Assembly: GCF_001922345.1 (NCBI RefSeq)
Contig: NZ_CP018812.1
Coordinates: 2,728,001 to 2,792,000 of the forward strand
Source: Paraburkholderia sp. SOS3
GTDB lineage: Bacteria > Pseudomonadota > Gammaproteobacteria > Burkholderiales > Burkholderiaceae
Reading direction: 5' to 3'
Length of the DNA stretch: 64,000 nt
Shown: in pieces, positions 17,161-26,035 of the stretch
Layout: every line of letters starts with the position of its first letter
Position numbering within the stretch: position 1 is the stretch's first letter
The notes under the pieces: generated by a model
The model's input: the letters and a program-made list of their open reading frames with translations, nothing else
Told to the model about the DNA's origin: nothing
Databases searched by the model: none
Made by a program: the position numbers and the translations under genes

Positions 17161-18699
17161 TCAAGCCGCTTCCGACAGCAACGCGTGATACAGGTCCGCT
17201 TCGTCCAGCCGGTCCGCGCGATACTCGTTCGCGACGCGACCTTTCTTCATCATCAGAATGCGGTCGCAGTTCTGCAGCAGTTCGGGCAAGTCGTCGCTGA
17301 TCAGAATGATGCCGATGCCCCGCTGCGAAAGCCGCTGCATGATGCGATAGATGATGTCCTTCGAACCGACGTCGACGCCGACGGTCGGCCCATGCAGGAT
17401 CAGCACACGCGGGTCGATGGCGAGCCAGCGGCCGATCAGCACGCGCTGCTGGTTGCCGCCCGACAGCGATTGCACGGGCTTGTCGACATCGGGTGTGGCG
17501 ATCTGCAGTTCTTTCACGGTTTCCACCGCGAGCGCCTGGGCGCGGGCGCGGTCCACCTGGCCAAAGCGATCGCGCAAGCTCGAGATCATCGCGGTAATCA
17601 CGTTGTCGCGAATCGGCTTGTCGAGAAAGAGGCCTTCGTTGAGACGATCTTCGGGCACATAGCCGATGCGGTGCTCTTTCGCGTCGGAAGGCGTGCGCAC
17701 GGTAATCGCGTTGCCGTCGAGCGCGAGTTCGCCGCTCTCGGCCGGCGCGACGCCGGCCAATGCCCGCGCCAGTTCGTTGCGGCCCGAATCGAGCAGTCCG
17801 GTCACGCCGAGAATTTCGCCGCGATGCAAGGTGAACGACACGTCGCTGAACTGCCCCGCGCGCGTCAGATGCCTGACGTCGAGCACCACCTCGCCGCCGA
17901 CGCCCGCCCCGCCTTCGCGGTAACGCTCGGTCGACAGTTGCCGGCCCGTCATCAGTTCGCTGATTTGCGCCTTGGTGAATTGCTCGATCGGGCCTTGCGC
18001 CATCTTCTGACCGTCGCGCAGCACGATCACTTCGCCGCCGATCGCATAGCATTCGTCGAGCTTGTGGCTCACGAACAGCACGGTCACGCCTTGCGCGCGC
18101 AGATTGGCTAACACGGCGATCAGGTTATCGACTTCCTTTTGCGTGAGCGACGTGGTCGGTTCGTCCATGATCACGAACTTCGCTTCGCTCGCAATCGCAC
18201 GCGCGATCGCGACGAGCTGGCGCGTCGCCAGCGGCAACTGCTCGATCAGCGTCGCCTGGAATTCCGGGTCGCCGGGCAGGCCCACGGCATGCAGCGCCCG
18301 CTTTGCCGTTTCCGCGAGCGCCTTGCGATCGAACGTGCGCGCGAGGCGCCCGTTGTGCTCGGCCAGTTCCGTTGTGAGCGCAACGTTCTCCGCGACGCTC
18401 ATGTTCGGCAGCAGCGACAGATCCTGATACACGGTCTCGATGCCGGCCGCGAGCGACTCGAGCGCCGACAGGCGCGCATGATGCACGCCCTCGATCACGA
18501 GTTCGCCTTCGTCGGGCGGTTGTGCGCCCGAGATGATCTTGATCAGCGTGCTCTTGCCGCAGCCGTTTTCGCCGAGCAGGTGATAGATCTGTCCGCGCTG
18601 GAACGACAGGCTCACGCCGCGCAGCGCATGCACGCCGGTAAAGCGCTTGTGCACGCCGACCACTTCGAGAAACGGTGTCGAGGAAACGGGTGAGTTCAT
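17161..18699 (-). CDS. Sugar ABC transporter ATPase (RbsA-like, double domain), probable deoxyribose
   Basis: A 512-residue fusion of two ABC domains. The first has an intact Walker A (GENGCGKST, 43-51) and Walker B (FVIMDEPTTSL) but a weak signature (LATRQLVAIA). The second has a degenerate Walker A (GLLDSGRNELARAL) and a perfect signature (LSGGNQQRVLIGRWL). This asymmetry is normal for RbsA/MglA carbohydrate importers. It powers uptake through the permeases at 16042-17091 and 19997-21040. A 201-nt spacer with a strong hairpin and GGTC repeats separates it from the binding-protein gene upstream. Confidence 0.9.
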   Translation of the reverse strand: MNSPVSSTPFLEVVGVHKRFTGVHALRGVSLSFQRGQIYHLLGENGCGKSTLIKIISGAQPPDEGELVIEGVHHARLSALESLAAGIETVYQDLSLLPNMSVAENVALTTELAEHNGRLARTFDRKALAETAKRALHAVGLPGDPEFQATLIEQLPLATRQLVAIARAIASEAKFVIMDEPTTSLTQKEVDNLIAVLANLRAQGVTVLFVSHKLDECYAIGGEVIVLRDGQKMAQGPIEQFTKAQISELMTGRQLSTERYREGGAGVGGEVVLDVRHLTRAGQFSDVSFTLHRGEILGVTGLLDSGRNELARALAGVAPAESGELALDGNAITVRTPSDAKEHRIGYVPEDRLNEGLFLDKPIRDNVITAMISSLRDRFGQVDRARAQALAVETVKELQIATPDVDKPVQSLSGGNQQRVLIGRWLAIDPRVLILHGPTVGVDVGSKDIIYRIMQRLSQRGIGIILISDDLPELLQNCDRILMMKKGRVANEYRADRLDEADLYHALLSEAA

Positions 18700-18797
18700 G
18701 ATACGAAGCCGTAGTCTTCAAACGCGCATCCGCGCCGGGACGCAACACACTGCACGCTTTCTTGCTGCATGACGTGGCCCGGATGCGCGGCAACACA

Positions 18798-18838
18798 AAA
18801 GGTCAAAAAGCAGAGGTCAAAACAAAGGTCGAAAGCAG
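18798..18838. repeat. AGGTC short direct repeats between binding-protein and ATPase genes
   Basis: Near-copies AAAGGTCAAAAAGCAG (18798-18813) and AAAGGTCGAAAGCAG (18824-18838) flank a partial copy GAGGTCAAAAC (18813-18823). The A-rich run stands out against the GC-rich surroundings. Function unknown; it may be an mRNA spacer or a protein site. Confidence 0.45.
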
Positions 18839-18859
18839 GTGGCAAAAGTCAGGCGTTGA

Positions 18860-18892
18860 AGGCGGCAATCGAACTGCTTCGACATGCCGCCT
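18860..18892 (-). promoter_or_regulatory. Stem-loop after the binding-protein stop codon
   Basis: On the minus strand AGGCGGCA and TGCCGCCT (8 bp) enclose a second stem TCGAA/TTCGA with a GCAG loop. It starts 9 nt after the stop of the binding-protein gene and has no U-tract. Such stems often protect binding-protein mRNA from 3' decay so that it is made in excess over the membrane parts. Confidence 0.6.
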
Positions 18893-18900
18893 CATCCTGC

Positions 18901-19905
18901 CTAGAACGAGTACTGCTTGTAATTCGATTTGTCGACGCTGACCCAGCCCTGACCGCGAACGATAATGCCCTTGCCCGGCCCTTTCGACACCGTCACCTTC
19001 TCGTAGCCCGGCAGGCCCAGGTTCGCGCCGTTCTCGACCGTCTTGCCGTCGAGCAGCATCTTCGCAATCTTGTTCATCGCGAGGCCCGCGAGCTTCGGAT
19101 CCCAGAAGGCGATGCCGTTGATCGCGCCGCTTTCGAGGAACTTGCCCGCTTCGGTCGGCAGGCCCGTGCCATAGACGCAGATCTTGCCCTGCAGGCCCGA
19201 CTCTTCGACCGCACGCCCAATACCGATCACGTCGAGCGACGACGAACCCTGGAAGCCCTTCAGGTCCGGATGCTTGCGCAACACTTCCTTGGCCACTTCA
19301 TAGGCGCGCTCGCCGTCGTTATTCGTTTCGAGGTTCTTCTCGACGAGCTGCATCTTCGGATACTTCTTGGCCGCGTTGTCGATGCCGCCGTTGGCCCACT
19401 GCACCTGCGAGCGGCTACCGAGCGAGCCGACCAGCGTCGCCCATTTGCCTTCGTCGTGCATGCACGATGCGAGCCGCTCGTTGAGCGCGGCGCCGTACTC
19501 GCTGTTGTCGAACGCTTCGACGTCGACATTCGTGTTCTTCTCGTTGTCGGCTTCGTGCGTGACGACCTTGATGCCGCGATCCATCGCTTTCTTGAGCGCA
19601 GGTTCCAGCGTCGGCGGATCATACGGAACGACCGCGATCGCGTTCACTTTCTTCGCGATCAGGTCTTCGATGATCTTCAACTGCTGCGCCGCGTCGGCAC
19701 GCCCCGGCCCCGTCTGGTAGACCGTCACGCCGGGGTTTTCCTTACCGAACTCCTTGACGCCTTCGTCCATCCGGTTGAACCAGCTAATGCCCGTCACCTT
19801 GACCACGGTGACAATAGTTTGATTGGTTGCCGCGTACGCGGTGGCCGCGATCCCGGCCGCAAGCGCGCATGCTGTGAGGGCAACGCTGAATCGTACGGAT
19901 TTCAT
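18901..19905 (-). CDS. Sugar ABC transporter solute-binding protein, probable deoxyribose
   Basis: A 334-residue periplasmic protein from ATG 19905, preceded by CAGGAGACAACTA. The signal peptide covers about residues 1-25 (ending TAYA). The mature part follows the Peripla_BP_4 layout of ribose and AI-2 binding proteins: TGISWFNRMDEGVKEF, then KKVNAIAVVPYDP and a GFQGSSSLDVIGIGRAV hinge segment. It should capture the sugar for the two permeases and ATPase in the same operon. The operon places it between permease 2 and the ATPase, an unusual order compared with the rbs operons. Confidence 0.88.
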   Translation of the reverse strand: MKSVRFSVALTACALAAGIAATAYAATNQTIVTVVKVTGISWFNRMDEGVKEFGKENPGVTVYQTGPGRADAAQQLKIIEDLIAKKVNAIAVVPYDPPTLEPALKKAMDRGIKVVTHEADNEKNTNVDVEAFDNSEYGAALNERLASCMHDEGKWATLVGSLGSRSQVQWANGGIDNAAKKYPKMQLVEKNLETNNDGERAYEVAKEVLRKHPDLKGFQGSSSLDVIGIGRAVEESGLQGKICVYGTGLPTEAGKFLESGAINGIAFWDPKLAGLAMNKIAKMLLDGKTVENGANLGLPGYEKVTVSKGPGKGIIVRGQGWVSVDKSNYKQYSF

Positions 19906-19996
19906 ATTAGTTGTCTCCTGACTTATTCGTTGATGCCCCACGATTGACGAAGACGGACGCCCGAGGCACGTCGCCCGCCCGATTTCCTGCTATGCG

Positions 19997-21040
19997 CTAG
20001 CCGCGCGCCTCGCGCTTGCCGCCGGTTTGCGGCGGCTTCGCTTCGAGACCGAAAATCGCGCGCACGCGCACGCCGCCCGCGAATGCAAGCGACAGCAGCA
20101 GCAAAAAACCCCACGCGCAATCGCCGAAAAACTGCGAAACGCCGAGCAGATTGAAAAGGCTCGATAGAAACTGCAATACGGTCGCGGCAAAGAAAACGCA
20201 GATGATGCGTCCGTAGCCGCCGGCCGGATTCACACCGCCCATCACCGCAATCAGGATCGCGATCAGCAGATACGAATTACCGTAGTCCCATTTCGCGCTC
20301 AGCGTGTGCGTCACGCTGACGAGCCCGGCCAGCGACGCGAGCACGCCGCACATCGTGTACGTGATGATCAGCATCCGGTCGCGCGGAATACCCGCGTAGA
20401 ACGCGGCGCGCTGGTTCGTGCCCATCAGATAGAGACGCAGTCCGAACGGCGTGCGTTTGAGCAGCCAGCCGAGCAGCACGACGGCCGCCATGAAAATAAT
20501 GAACTGGATCGGCACCTGGAAAAATGTGCCGTTGCCGATATCGGAGAGCGGTTCGACGTAGTCGACGTGCACCGACGCGCCATTGCTGAGCGCGACGGCG
20601 ATGCCTGTAAACAGCAGTTGCGTGCCGAGCGTACAGAGAATCGGCGTGAGCTTGAGGCGCGCGATGATGATGCCGTTCAGCAAGCCGCCGAGCAGCCCCG
20701 AAACCAGCACGATCACGCAGAACAACGCCGTAAACAGCGCCGGCGAATTGTCGCCGCTCACGAATTTGGGCACGATCAGCGCCGCGATCATGCCCGACAG
20801 ATTCGCGAGCCCCACGCCGGAAAGATCGATGCCGCCGTTGCCCGATAGCATCGACAGCATGATGCCGAGCGCGAGCAGCGCGATCTCGGGAAGCTGCGCG
20901 CCCATCGACTGCAGGTTGTCGATGCCGACGAAGTCGCCATGCGAGAGCCCGATCGCGACGAGCACGACCACCAGATTCACGGCGAGCAGAAAATTCAGCT
21001 GCCGGTCATGAAACCATTTTGCGAGAAGAGATCCGTTCAT
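19997..21040 (-). CDS. Second sugar ABC transporter permease, probable deoxyribose
   Basis: A 347-residue BPD_transp_2 permease, clearly different from the one at 16042-17091. LSGNGGIDLSGVGLANLSGM is the family motif, and AILIAVMGGVNPAGGYGRI replaces the usual ILGG loop. About nine hydrophobic segments can be drawn. ABC importers of this class normally use one permease gene as a homodimer; finding two in one operon implies a heterodimer or two alternative complexes. It directly follows the kinase gene (36 nt). Confidence 0.87.
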   Translation of the reverse strand: MNGSLLAKWFHDRQLNFLLAVNLVVVLVAIGLSHGDFVGIDNLQSMGAQLPEIALLALGIMLSMLSGNGGIDLSGVGLANLSGMIAALIVPKFVSGDNSPALFTALFCVIVLVSGLLGGLLNGIIIARLKLTPILCTLGTQLLFTGIAVALSNGASVHVDYVEPLSDIGNGTFFQVPIQFIIFMAAVVLLGWLLKRTPFGLRLYLMGTNQRAAFYAGIPRDRMLIITYTMCGVLASLAGLVSVTHTLSAKWDYGNSYLLIAILIAVMGGVNPAGGYGRIICVFFAATVLQFLSSLFNLLGVSQFFGDCAWGFLLLLSLAFAGGVRVRAIFGLEAKPPQTGGKREARG

Positions 21041-21076
21041 TCGCGCCTTCCTTACGGCTGATCTGTTCGCCCGCGT

Positions 21077-22033
21077 TTAGCGTGCCGCCTCGGCCGCGCG
21101 GCCGAGCACTTCATCGATTTCCCGGCGTGTCGGCATGGACGGCGCGGTACCGGGACGCGTGACCGAAATGCCTGCGAGCGCGCAGCCGAAGCGCATCGCC
21201 GCAACCGGATCTTCGCCGCGCGCAAGCGCCGCCGCGAAACCGCCGGTGAAGCCGTCGCCGGCGCCGGCCGTTTCGACGACACGTCCGCAGCGATATGCGG
21301 CCACGAACACCGATTGCTGCGCGCAATGCAGCAACGCACCCGCTTCGCCAAGCGTGACGATCACGGTGCCGACGCCCTTTTTCAGCAACACGTCGGCTGC
21401 GCGGCGCGCCTCGTCGACGTCGTTGACCGGCATGCCGGTCAACGCCGCCGTCTCGGTTTCGTTCGGCGTGATGTAGTCGCACAGCGGGAAGATGTCGTCG
21501 TCGAGCGGCAACGCGGGCGCGGGATTGAACACCGTCGTCACGCCGTGCTTGCGCGCGACTTCAAGGCCGCGCTTCGCGGCGGGAATCGGCTGCTCGAGCT
21601 GCGTCACGAACACGCGCGCGCTGGCGATGTCGGCTTCGATTGCGTCGACATCCGCGGCGCTCATCGTGCCCGCGGCACCCGATGCGACGATGATCGCGTT
21701 CATACCCGTCGTGTCGTCGACGAAAATATGCGCAGCGCCCGTCGATGCGCCTTCGACCACCGTTGCGCGCGACGTGATGCCTTCGGCTTGCCAGGTGGCC
21801 TCGGCGATCTGGCCGAAGGCGTCGTTACCGAGGCGCGTGCAGAACACCACGTCGGCGCCCGCGCGCGCGGCCGCAACGGCCTGGTTCGAGCCCTTGCCGC
21901 CGGGCCCCATCGCGAAAGCGGAGCCGGCAATCGTTTCGCCGATCAGCGGCATGCGCTGCGCGCGAAACGTCAGATCGGTCACGTAGATGCCGAGGATCAC
22001 CACACGGCCTTGCACTTGCGACTGCGCGGTCAT
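21077..22033 (-). CDS. Ribokinase-family sugar kinase, probable deoxyribokinase
   Basis: A 318-residue PfkB-family kinase. The N-terminal GGKGSNQAVAAARAGA and C-terminal ETAGAGDGFTGGFAAAL motifs contain the substrate-binding and catalytic (Asp in GAGD) elements; NPAPALP and PNETE are as in ribokinase. Placed between a mutarotase and an ABC importer and in the operon of deoC, the likely reaction is deoxyribose plus ATP to deoxyribose-5-phosphate. The start ATG 22033 overlaps the stop of the mutarotase gene as ATGA. Ribose is the main alternative substrate. Confidence 0.87.
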   Translation of the reverse strand: MTAQSQVQGRVVILGIYVTDLTFRAQRMPLIGETIAGSAFAMGPGGKGSNQAVAAARAGADVVFCTRLGNDAFGQIAEATWQAEGITSRATVVEGASTGAAHIFVDDTTGMNAIIVASGAAGTMSAADVDAIEADIASARVFVTQLEQPIPAAKRGLEVARKHGVTTVFNPAPALPLDDDIFPLCDYITPNETETAALTGMPVNDVDEARRAADVLLKKGVGTVIVTLGEAGALLHCAQQSVFVAAYRCGRVVETAGAGDGFTGGFAAALARGEDPVAAMRFGCALAGISVTRPGTAPSMPTRREIDEVLGRAAEAAR

Positions 22034-22530
22034 TTGCCCTGATCCTTCGACTGGTCCCCCGAGGGAGCTTGCTTCGCGACGTCCGGCGCAAGCTGCACGC
22101 CCTTCTTGAATACAAAGCAGCCATACCCGCGCTGTTCGCCGGTTGCGATCACGCAATAAGCGCTGCGGGCGCGCTCGTAAAACGCGAACCGTTCGATCGG
22201 CCTGAACGCCAGATCACGGCCTTCGGCGGCGTTCACTTCCGCTTGCGCTTCGCGCTGCACGGCCGGAATCGTGTTCGGCTCGCCGACCACTTCCATGCGC
22301 AGCGCCGGATCGTCGACGAAGGTGTCGAGCGGCAGCACCGACAGGACCGCGCGAATCGCGCGCGGCGCGTCGGCGCCGTCGATACGCAGCAGCTTGCCGA
22401 GCACCGTTGCGCGCGCAACGGAGTCGGCGGGGAAATTCGCATCGCAAATGACGAGCTCATCGCCGTGCCCCATCGCACGCAGCGCATACAGCACGTCGGC
22501 ATTGAGCAGCGGATCTACATTCTTCAGCAC
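22030..22530 (-). CDS. RbsD/FucU-family sugar mutarotase
   Basis: A 166-residue cytoplasmic protein. MLKNVDPLLNADVLYALRAMGHGDELVICDANFPA contains the family's N-terminal His/Asp residues (MGHGDE, CDANFP; shown here in parts), and RFAFYERARSAYCVIATGEQRGYGC the conserved C-terminal segment. These enzymes interconvert sugar anomers so the kinase gets its preferred form. The overall pattern is nearer FucU than RbsD. A Lys/Asp/Gln tail (about 20 residues) extends beyond the family norm. It is coupled to the kinase by a 4-nt overlap and follows the aldehyde dehydrogenase by 60 nt. Confidence 0.85.
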   Translation of the reverse strand: MLKNVDPLLNADVLYALRAMGHGDELVICDANFPADSVARATVLGKLLRIDGADAPRAIRAVLSVLPLDTFVDDPALRMEVVGEPNTIPAVQREAQAEVNAAEGRDLAFRPIERFAFYERARSAYCVIATGEQRGYGCFVFKKGVQLAPDVAKQAPSGDQSKDQGK

Positions 22531-22590
22531 GTTGTCTCCTCCGTTTCGGTTGGCGTGCCGCGTGGGCCGCCCTTCAGGCGCCCACGCGCA

Positions 22591-24996
22591 TCAATCGCCG
22601 TACGGGATCCAGATGTTCTTCACCTGCACAGCCTGGCGCAACAGCGCCTGCCCTTCGGTCGAGCGGTCGAACCAGTCGAAGCGGTGCCCGTAATCGACGA
22701 ACGTTCGCTTCAGGTTGCCGGTTGACGCGCGCTCGACGCGCGTCGATTCGCCTGCATCGCCGAAGCACCAGAGCGCGTCGACGTCGTCGTGTTTCGCAAG
22801 CGCGTCGAGCAAACCCGCACGCTCGCCGGTAACGATATTCAGCACGCCCGCGGGCACATCCGATGTTTCCACGACCTGATAAAAATCCGTTGCGGCGAGC
22901 GGGCACGTCTCGCTCGGCACGGCGACGACGCGATTGCCCATCGCCAGCGCCGGCGCGACCAGCGACACGAACGCGAGCAGCGGCGCCTCATCCGGGCACG
23001 CAATGCCGATCACGCCGAGCGGTTCGTGCATCGCGAGCGCCACGCCGCGCAGCGGCGGCGCATGCACGGCGCCGTCGTATTTGTCGGCCCACGCCGCGTA
23101 CGTAAAGAGGCGATTGACCGACGCTTCAACTTCATTGCGCGCGTCCGCCTCGCTCGCACCCGTGCGTGCAACCAGCTGCGCGACGAATTCATGCGAGCGC
23201 ACCGCGAGATTTTCGGCAAGGAAGTACAGCACCTGCGCGCGATTGTGCGCGGTCGTAGCCGACCACTTCTGCGCACCGCGCGCGGCTGCCACCGCATTGC
23301 GGATGTCCTTGCGGTTGCCCGCGCCGACTTCTCCCGCGAGCGAGCCGTCCGCTGCGAACACGGGCAGCGAATACCCGCTGTCCGGCCGGACCTGCTTGCC
23401 GCCGACAAAAAGCTTCGCGGTGCGATCGACGTTGAACGGATCGCCCGACTGCCATGCGACCTCCGCATCGGCCGTCAACGCTTCGCTTGCGACACGCTGC
23501 ACCGCACGCCGCTGCGGCAGATTAAGCCAAGCGTTCGGCTTCAGGTATTCGTGAATGCCCTCGCGCCCGCCTTCGCGCCCATAGCCCGATTCGCGATAAC
23601 CGCCGAAGCCGACCGCCGCGTCGAACAGGTTCGTCGCGTTGACCCAGACCACGCCGCACGCAAGGCGCGGCGCGATATCGAGCGCGCGGCCGATCGTCTC
23701 GCTCCACACGCTCGCGGCAAGTCCATAGCGCGTGTTGTTGGCCAGTGCAACGGCTTCGTCGGGCGTGCGAAAGCTCATCGTCACCAGCACGGGCCCGAAA
23801 ATCTCTTGCTGCGCAAGCGTCGACGCCGGAGCGACGCCGGTCACGAGCGTCGGCGGATAGAAACAGCCGCGGCTCGGCACGCCGGTTTCGGGCGATTGCC
23901 AGATCTGGCAGCCTTCGCGGCGCCCTGCTTCAACGAGCGACTCGATCCGCTCGAGTTGCACCGGATCGACGATCGCGCCGATATCGATGCCCTTGTCGAG
24001 CGACGGGCCGACACGCAGCGTCGCCATGCGGCGCTTCAGCTTTTCGATGAAGCGCGCTTCGACGCCTTCCTGCACGAGCAGACGCGAGCCTGCACAGCAC
24101 ACCTGGCCCTGATTGAGCCAGATCGCGTCGACCACGCCTTCGACAGCGCCGTCGAGATCGGCATCGTCGAACACGATAAACGGCGACTTGCCGCCGAGTT
24201 CGAGCGTCAGCGATTTGCCGGAGCCCGCGGTAGCCTCGCGAATCAGGCGGCCGACCTCGGTCGAACCGGTGAACGCGATCTTGTCGACGTCCGGATGATC
24301 GACGAGCGCCGCACCGGTGCGGCCATCGCCCGTCACGACGTTGAGCACGCCGGCCGGCAAGCCGGCGCGCTGCGCGAGTTCGGCGAACAGCAAGGCGGTG
24401 AGCGGTGTGTATTCGGCCGGCTTCAGCACGACGCAATTGCCGGTTGCGAGCGCGGGGGCGATCTTCCACGCAAGCATCAGCAGTGGGAAATTCCACGGCA
24501 CGATCTGACCGATCACGCCAAGCGGCGAATAGTCGGCGAATTCGCTGTCCTGCAGTTGCGCCCAGCCCGCGTGATGCAGAAAGTGCCGGGCGACGAGCGG
24601 GATATCGAGGTCGCGCGTTTCGCGAATCGGCTTGCCGTTGTCGAGCGCCTCGAGCACCGCGAACAGACGGCTATGCCGCTGCACCATGCGCGCGAGCGCA
24701 TACAGATGCCGCGCGCGCCCCACGCCGCCAAGCGCACGCCATGCGGGCTGCGCGGCACGCGCGGCGGCGACCGCCGCATCGACATCGGCTGCGTCGCCCT
24801 GCGCGATCTGCGCGAGTTCGTCGCCGGTTGCCGGCTCGTGCGTCGCGAAACGCTCGGCTGAAGACGGCGCGCGCCACGCGCCGCCGATGAAATGACCGAA
24901 GACGCCGTGATGCTGCGCGAGCCACGCGCGCGCGGGCTTGTCGTCCTCCGGGGCGGGACCGTAATCCATCGATGAAAAATACTCGGCTACGCTCAT
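22591..24996 (-). CDS. Double-domain aldehyde dehydrogenase, ALDH16 type
   Basis: An 801-residue fusion of two ALDH-like regions. The first (about 30-490) is complete: NFPLLMLAWKIAPAL, GSTEVGR, the general base Glu in LELGGKSP and the nucleophile Cys in NQGQVCCAGSR. The second (about 520-801) keeps the cofactor-fold segments (EPLGVIGIACPDEAP, PAGVLNIVTGE) but has no catalytic cysteine and is shorter. That arrangement defines ALDH16, known from animals and some bacteria. In this operon acetaldehyde made by DeoC is the natural substrate. ATG 24996 is used; a TTG at 25032 overlapping deoC is possible. Confidence 0.88.
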   Translation of the reverse strand: MSVAEYFSSMDYGPAPEDDKPARAWLAQHHGVFGHFIGGAWRAPSSAERFATHEPATGDELAQIAQGDAADVDAAVAAARAAQPAWRALGGVGRARHLYALARMVQRHSRLFAVLEALDNGKPIRETRDLDIPLVARHFLHHAGWAQLQDSEFADYSPLGVIGQIVPWNFPLLMLAWKIAPALATGNCVVLKPAEYTPLTALLFAELAQRAGLPAGVLNVVTGDGRTGAALVDHPDVDKIAFTGSTEVGRLIREATAGSGKSLTLELGGKSPFIVFDDADLDGAVEGVVDAIWLNQGQVCCAGSRLLVQEGVEARFIEKLKRRMATLRVGPSLDKGIDIGAIVDPVQLERIESLVEAGRREGCQIWQSPETGVPSRGCFYPPTLVTGVAPASTLAQQEIFGPVLVTMSFRTPDEAVALANNTRYGLAASVWSETIGRALDIAPRLACGVVWVNATNLFDAAVGFGGYRESGYGREGGREGIHEYLKPNAWLNLPQRRAVQRVASEALTADAEVAWQSGDPFNVDRTAKLFVGGKQVRPDSGYSLPVFAADGSLAGEVGAGNRKDIRNAVAAARGAQKWSATTAHNRAQVLYFLAENLAVRSHEFVAQLVARTGASEADARNEVEASVNRLFTYAAWADKYDGAVHAPPLRGVALAMHEPLGVIGIACPDEAPLLAFVSLVAPALAMGNRVVAVPSETCPLAATDFYQVVETSDVPAGVLNIVTGERAGLLDALAKHDDVDALWCFGDAGESTRVERASTGNLKRTFVDYGHRFDWFDRSTEGQALLRQAVQVKNIWIPYGD

Positions 24997-25024
24997 GAGA
25001 ATCGGAATGCTTGCAGATGCAACG

Positions 25025-26035
25025 TTATGCAACGGGATGGCGGTTGAAGGACGAGTAACGGCCGCTAGCGTGATGCTCGAGCTGACGCTCGATATCGGCC
25101 AGCAGACTCGACGCGCCGATACGGAACAATTCGGGCTCGAGCCACGCGCGGCCCAGCTCTTCCTTCATCAGGATCTGGTAAAGCAACGCGGTTTTCGCAT
25201 CGGATACGCCGCCGGCCGGCTTGAAGCCGATCAGCACGCCCGTGCGCGCGTGATACTCGCGAATCATGCGCACCATCACGAGCGACACGTCGAGCGTTGC
25301 GTTGACGCCTTCCTTGCCCGTCGACGTCTTGATGAAATCGGCGCCGGCCATCATGCACACCATCGATGCGCGGGCCACGTTCGACAGCGTGCGGATATCG
25401 CCGGTCGCGAGAATCGCCTTCAGATGCGCATGGCCGCACGCGGCGCGGAAGTCGCGCACCTCTTCATATAGTGCGCGCCAGTTGCCGGTCAGCACGTGCT
25501 CGCGCGTGACGACGATGTCGATTTCCTCGGCGCCATCGGCAACCGACGCTTCGATCTCCTTCAGTTTCAGCTCGTGCGGATTGAGACCGGCGGGGAAGCC
25601 GGTCGACACGGCCGCGACCGGAATACCGCTGCCGCGCAGCGCATCGACCGCCGTCGCGACGAAACGGTGGTACACGCACACGGCACCGGTCGTGATGCCA
25701 TGCGGCGCGATGCCCAGTTCGGCGAGGATATCGGCGCGCACCGGCTGGCGCGCTTTCGCGCACAGGCGCCGCACGCGGCCTTCGGTATCGTCGCCGTTCA
25801 GCGTCGTCAGATCGATACAGGTGATCGCTTTCAGAAGCCAGGCGGCCTGTGCATCTTTCTTGACGGTGCGGCGCGTGCCGAGCGTCGCGGTGCGCCGCTC
25901 GACGGCCGACTGATTGACCCGCACGTCGTCGAACCACGAAGGGTCGAACGGCGCGCCCGGATTGCGCGTGGGATGAACGATGGCGCCGCGCGACAACGCG
26001 ACCACGGAGGAAGACAAGGTAGAAGCTTCTGGCAT
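25025..26035 (-). CDS. deoC: Deoxyribose-phosphate aldolase
   Basis: A 336-residue class I aldolase. DFIKTSTGK holds the Schiff-base lysine, IGFKPAGGVSD the proton-relay lysine, and EEIDIVVTREH the conserved Asp region. The enzyme cleaves 2-deoxyribose-5-phosphate to glyceraldehyde-3-phosphate and acetaldehyde. It is longer than the 220-260-residue E. coli type because of an N-terminal extension of about 70 residues, typical of the long DeoC group. ATG 26035 is chosen over upstream starts, which add low-complexity sequence. It is the first gene of the leftward operon, next to a candidate operator at 26122-26147. Confidence 0.92.
   Translation of the reverse strand: MPEASTLSSSVVALSRGAIVHPTRNPGAPFDPSWFDDVRVNQSAVERRTATLGTRRTVKKDAQAAWLLKAITCIDLTTLNGDDTEGRVRRLCAKARQPVRADILAELGIAPHGITTGAVCVYHRFVATAVDALRGSGIPVAAVSTGFPAGLNPHELKLKEIEASVADGAEEIDIVVTREHVLTGNWRALYEEVRDFRAACGHAHLKAILATGDIRTLSNVARASMVCMMAGADFIKTSTGKEGVNATLDVSLVMVRMIREYHARTGVLIGFKPAGGVSDAKTALLYQILMKEELGRAWLEPELFRIGASSLLADIERQLEHHASGRYSSFNRHPVA

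Noticed and set aside
22789..24861. 690-codon plus-strand frame opposite the aldehyde dehydrogenase
   Set aside because: Arg/His-rich composition, no motif, and fully antisense to a gene with clear ALDH signatures.
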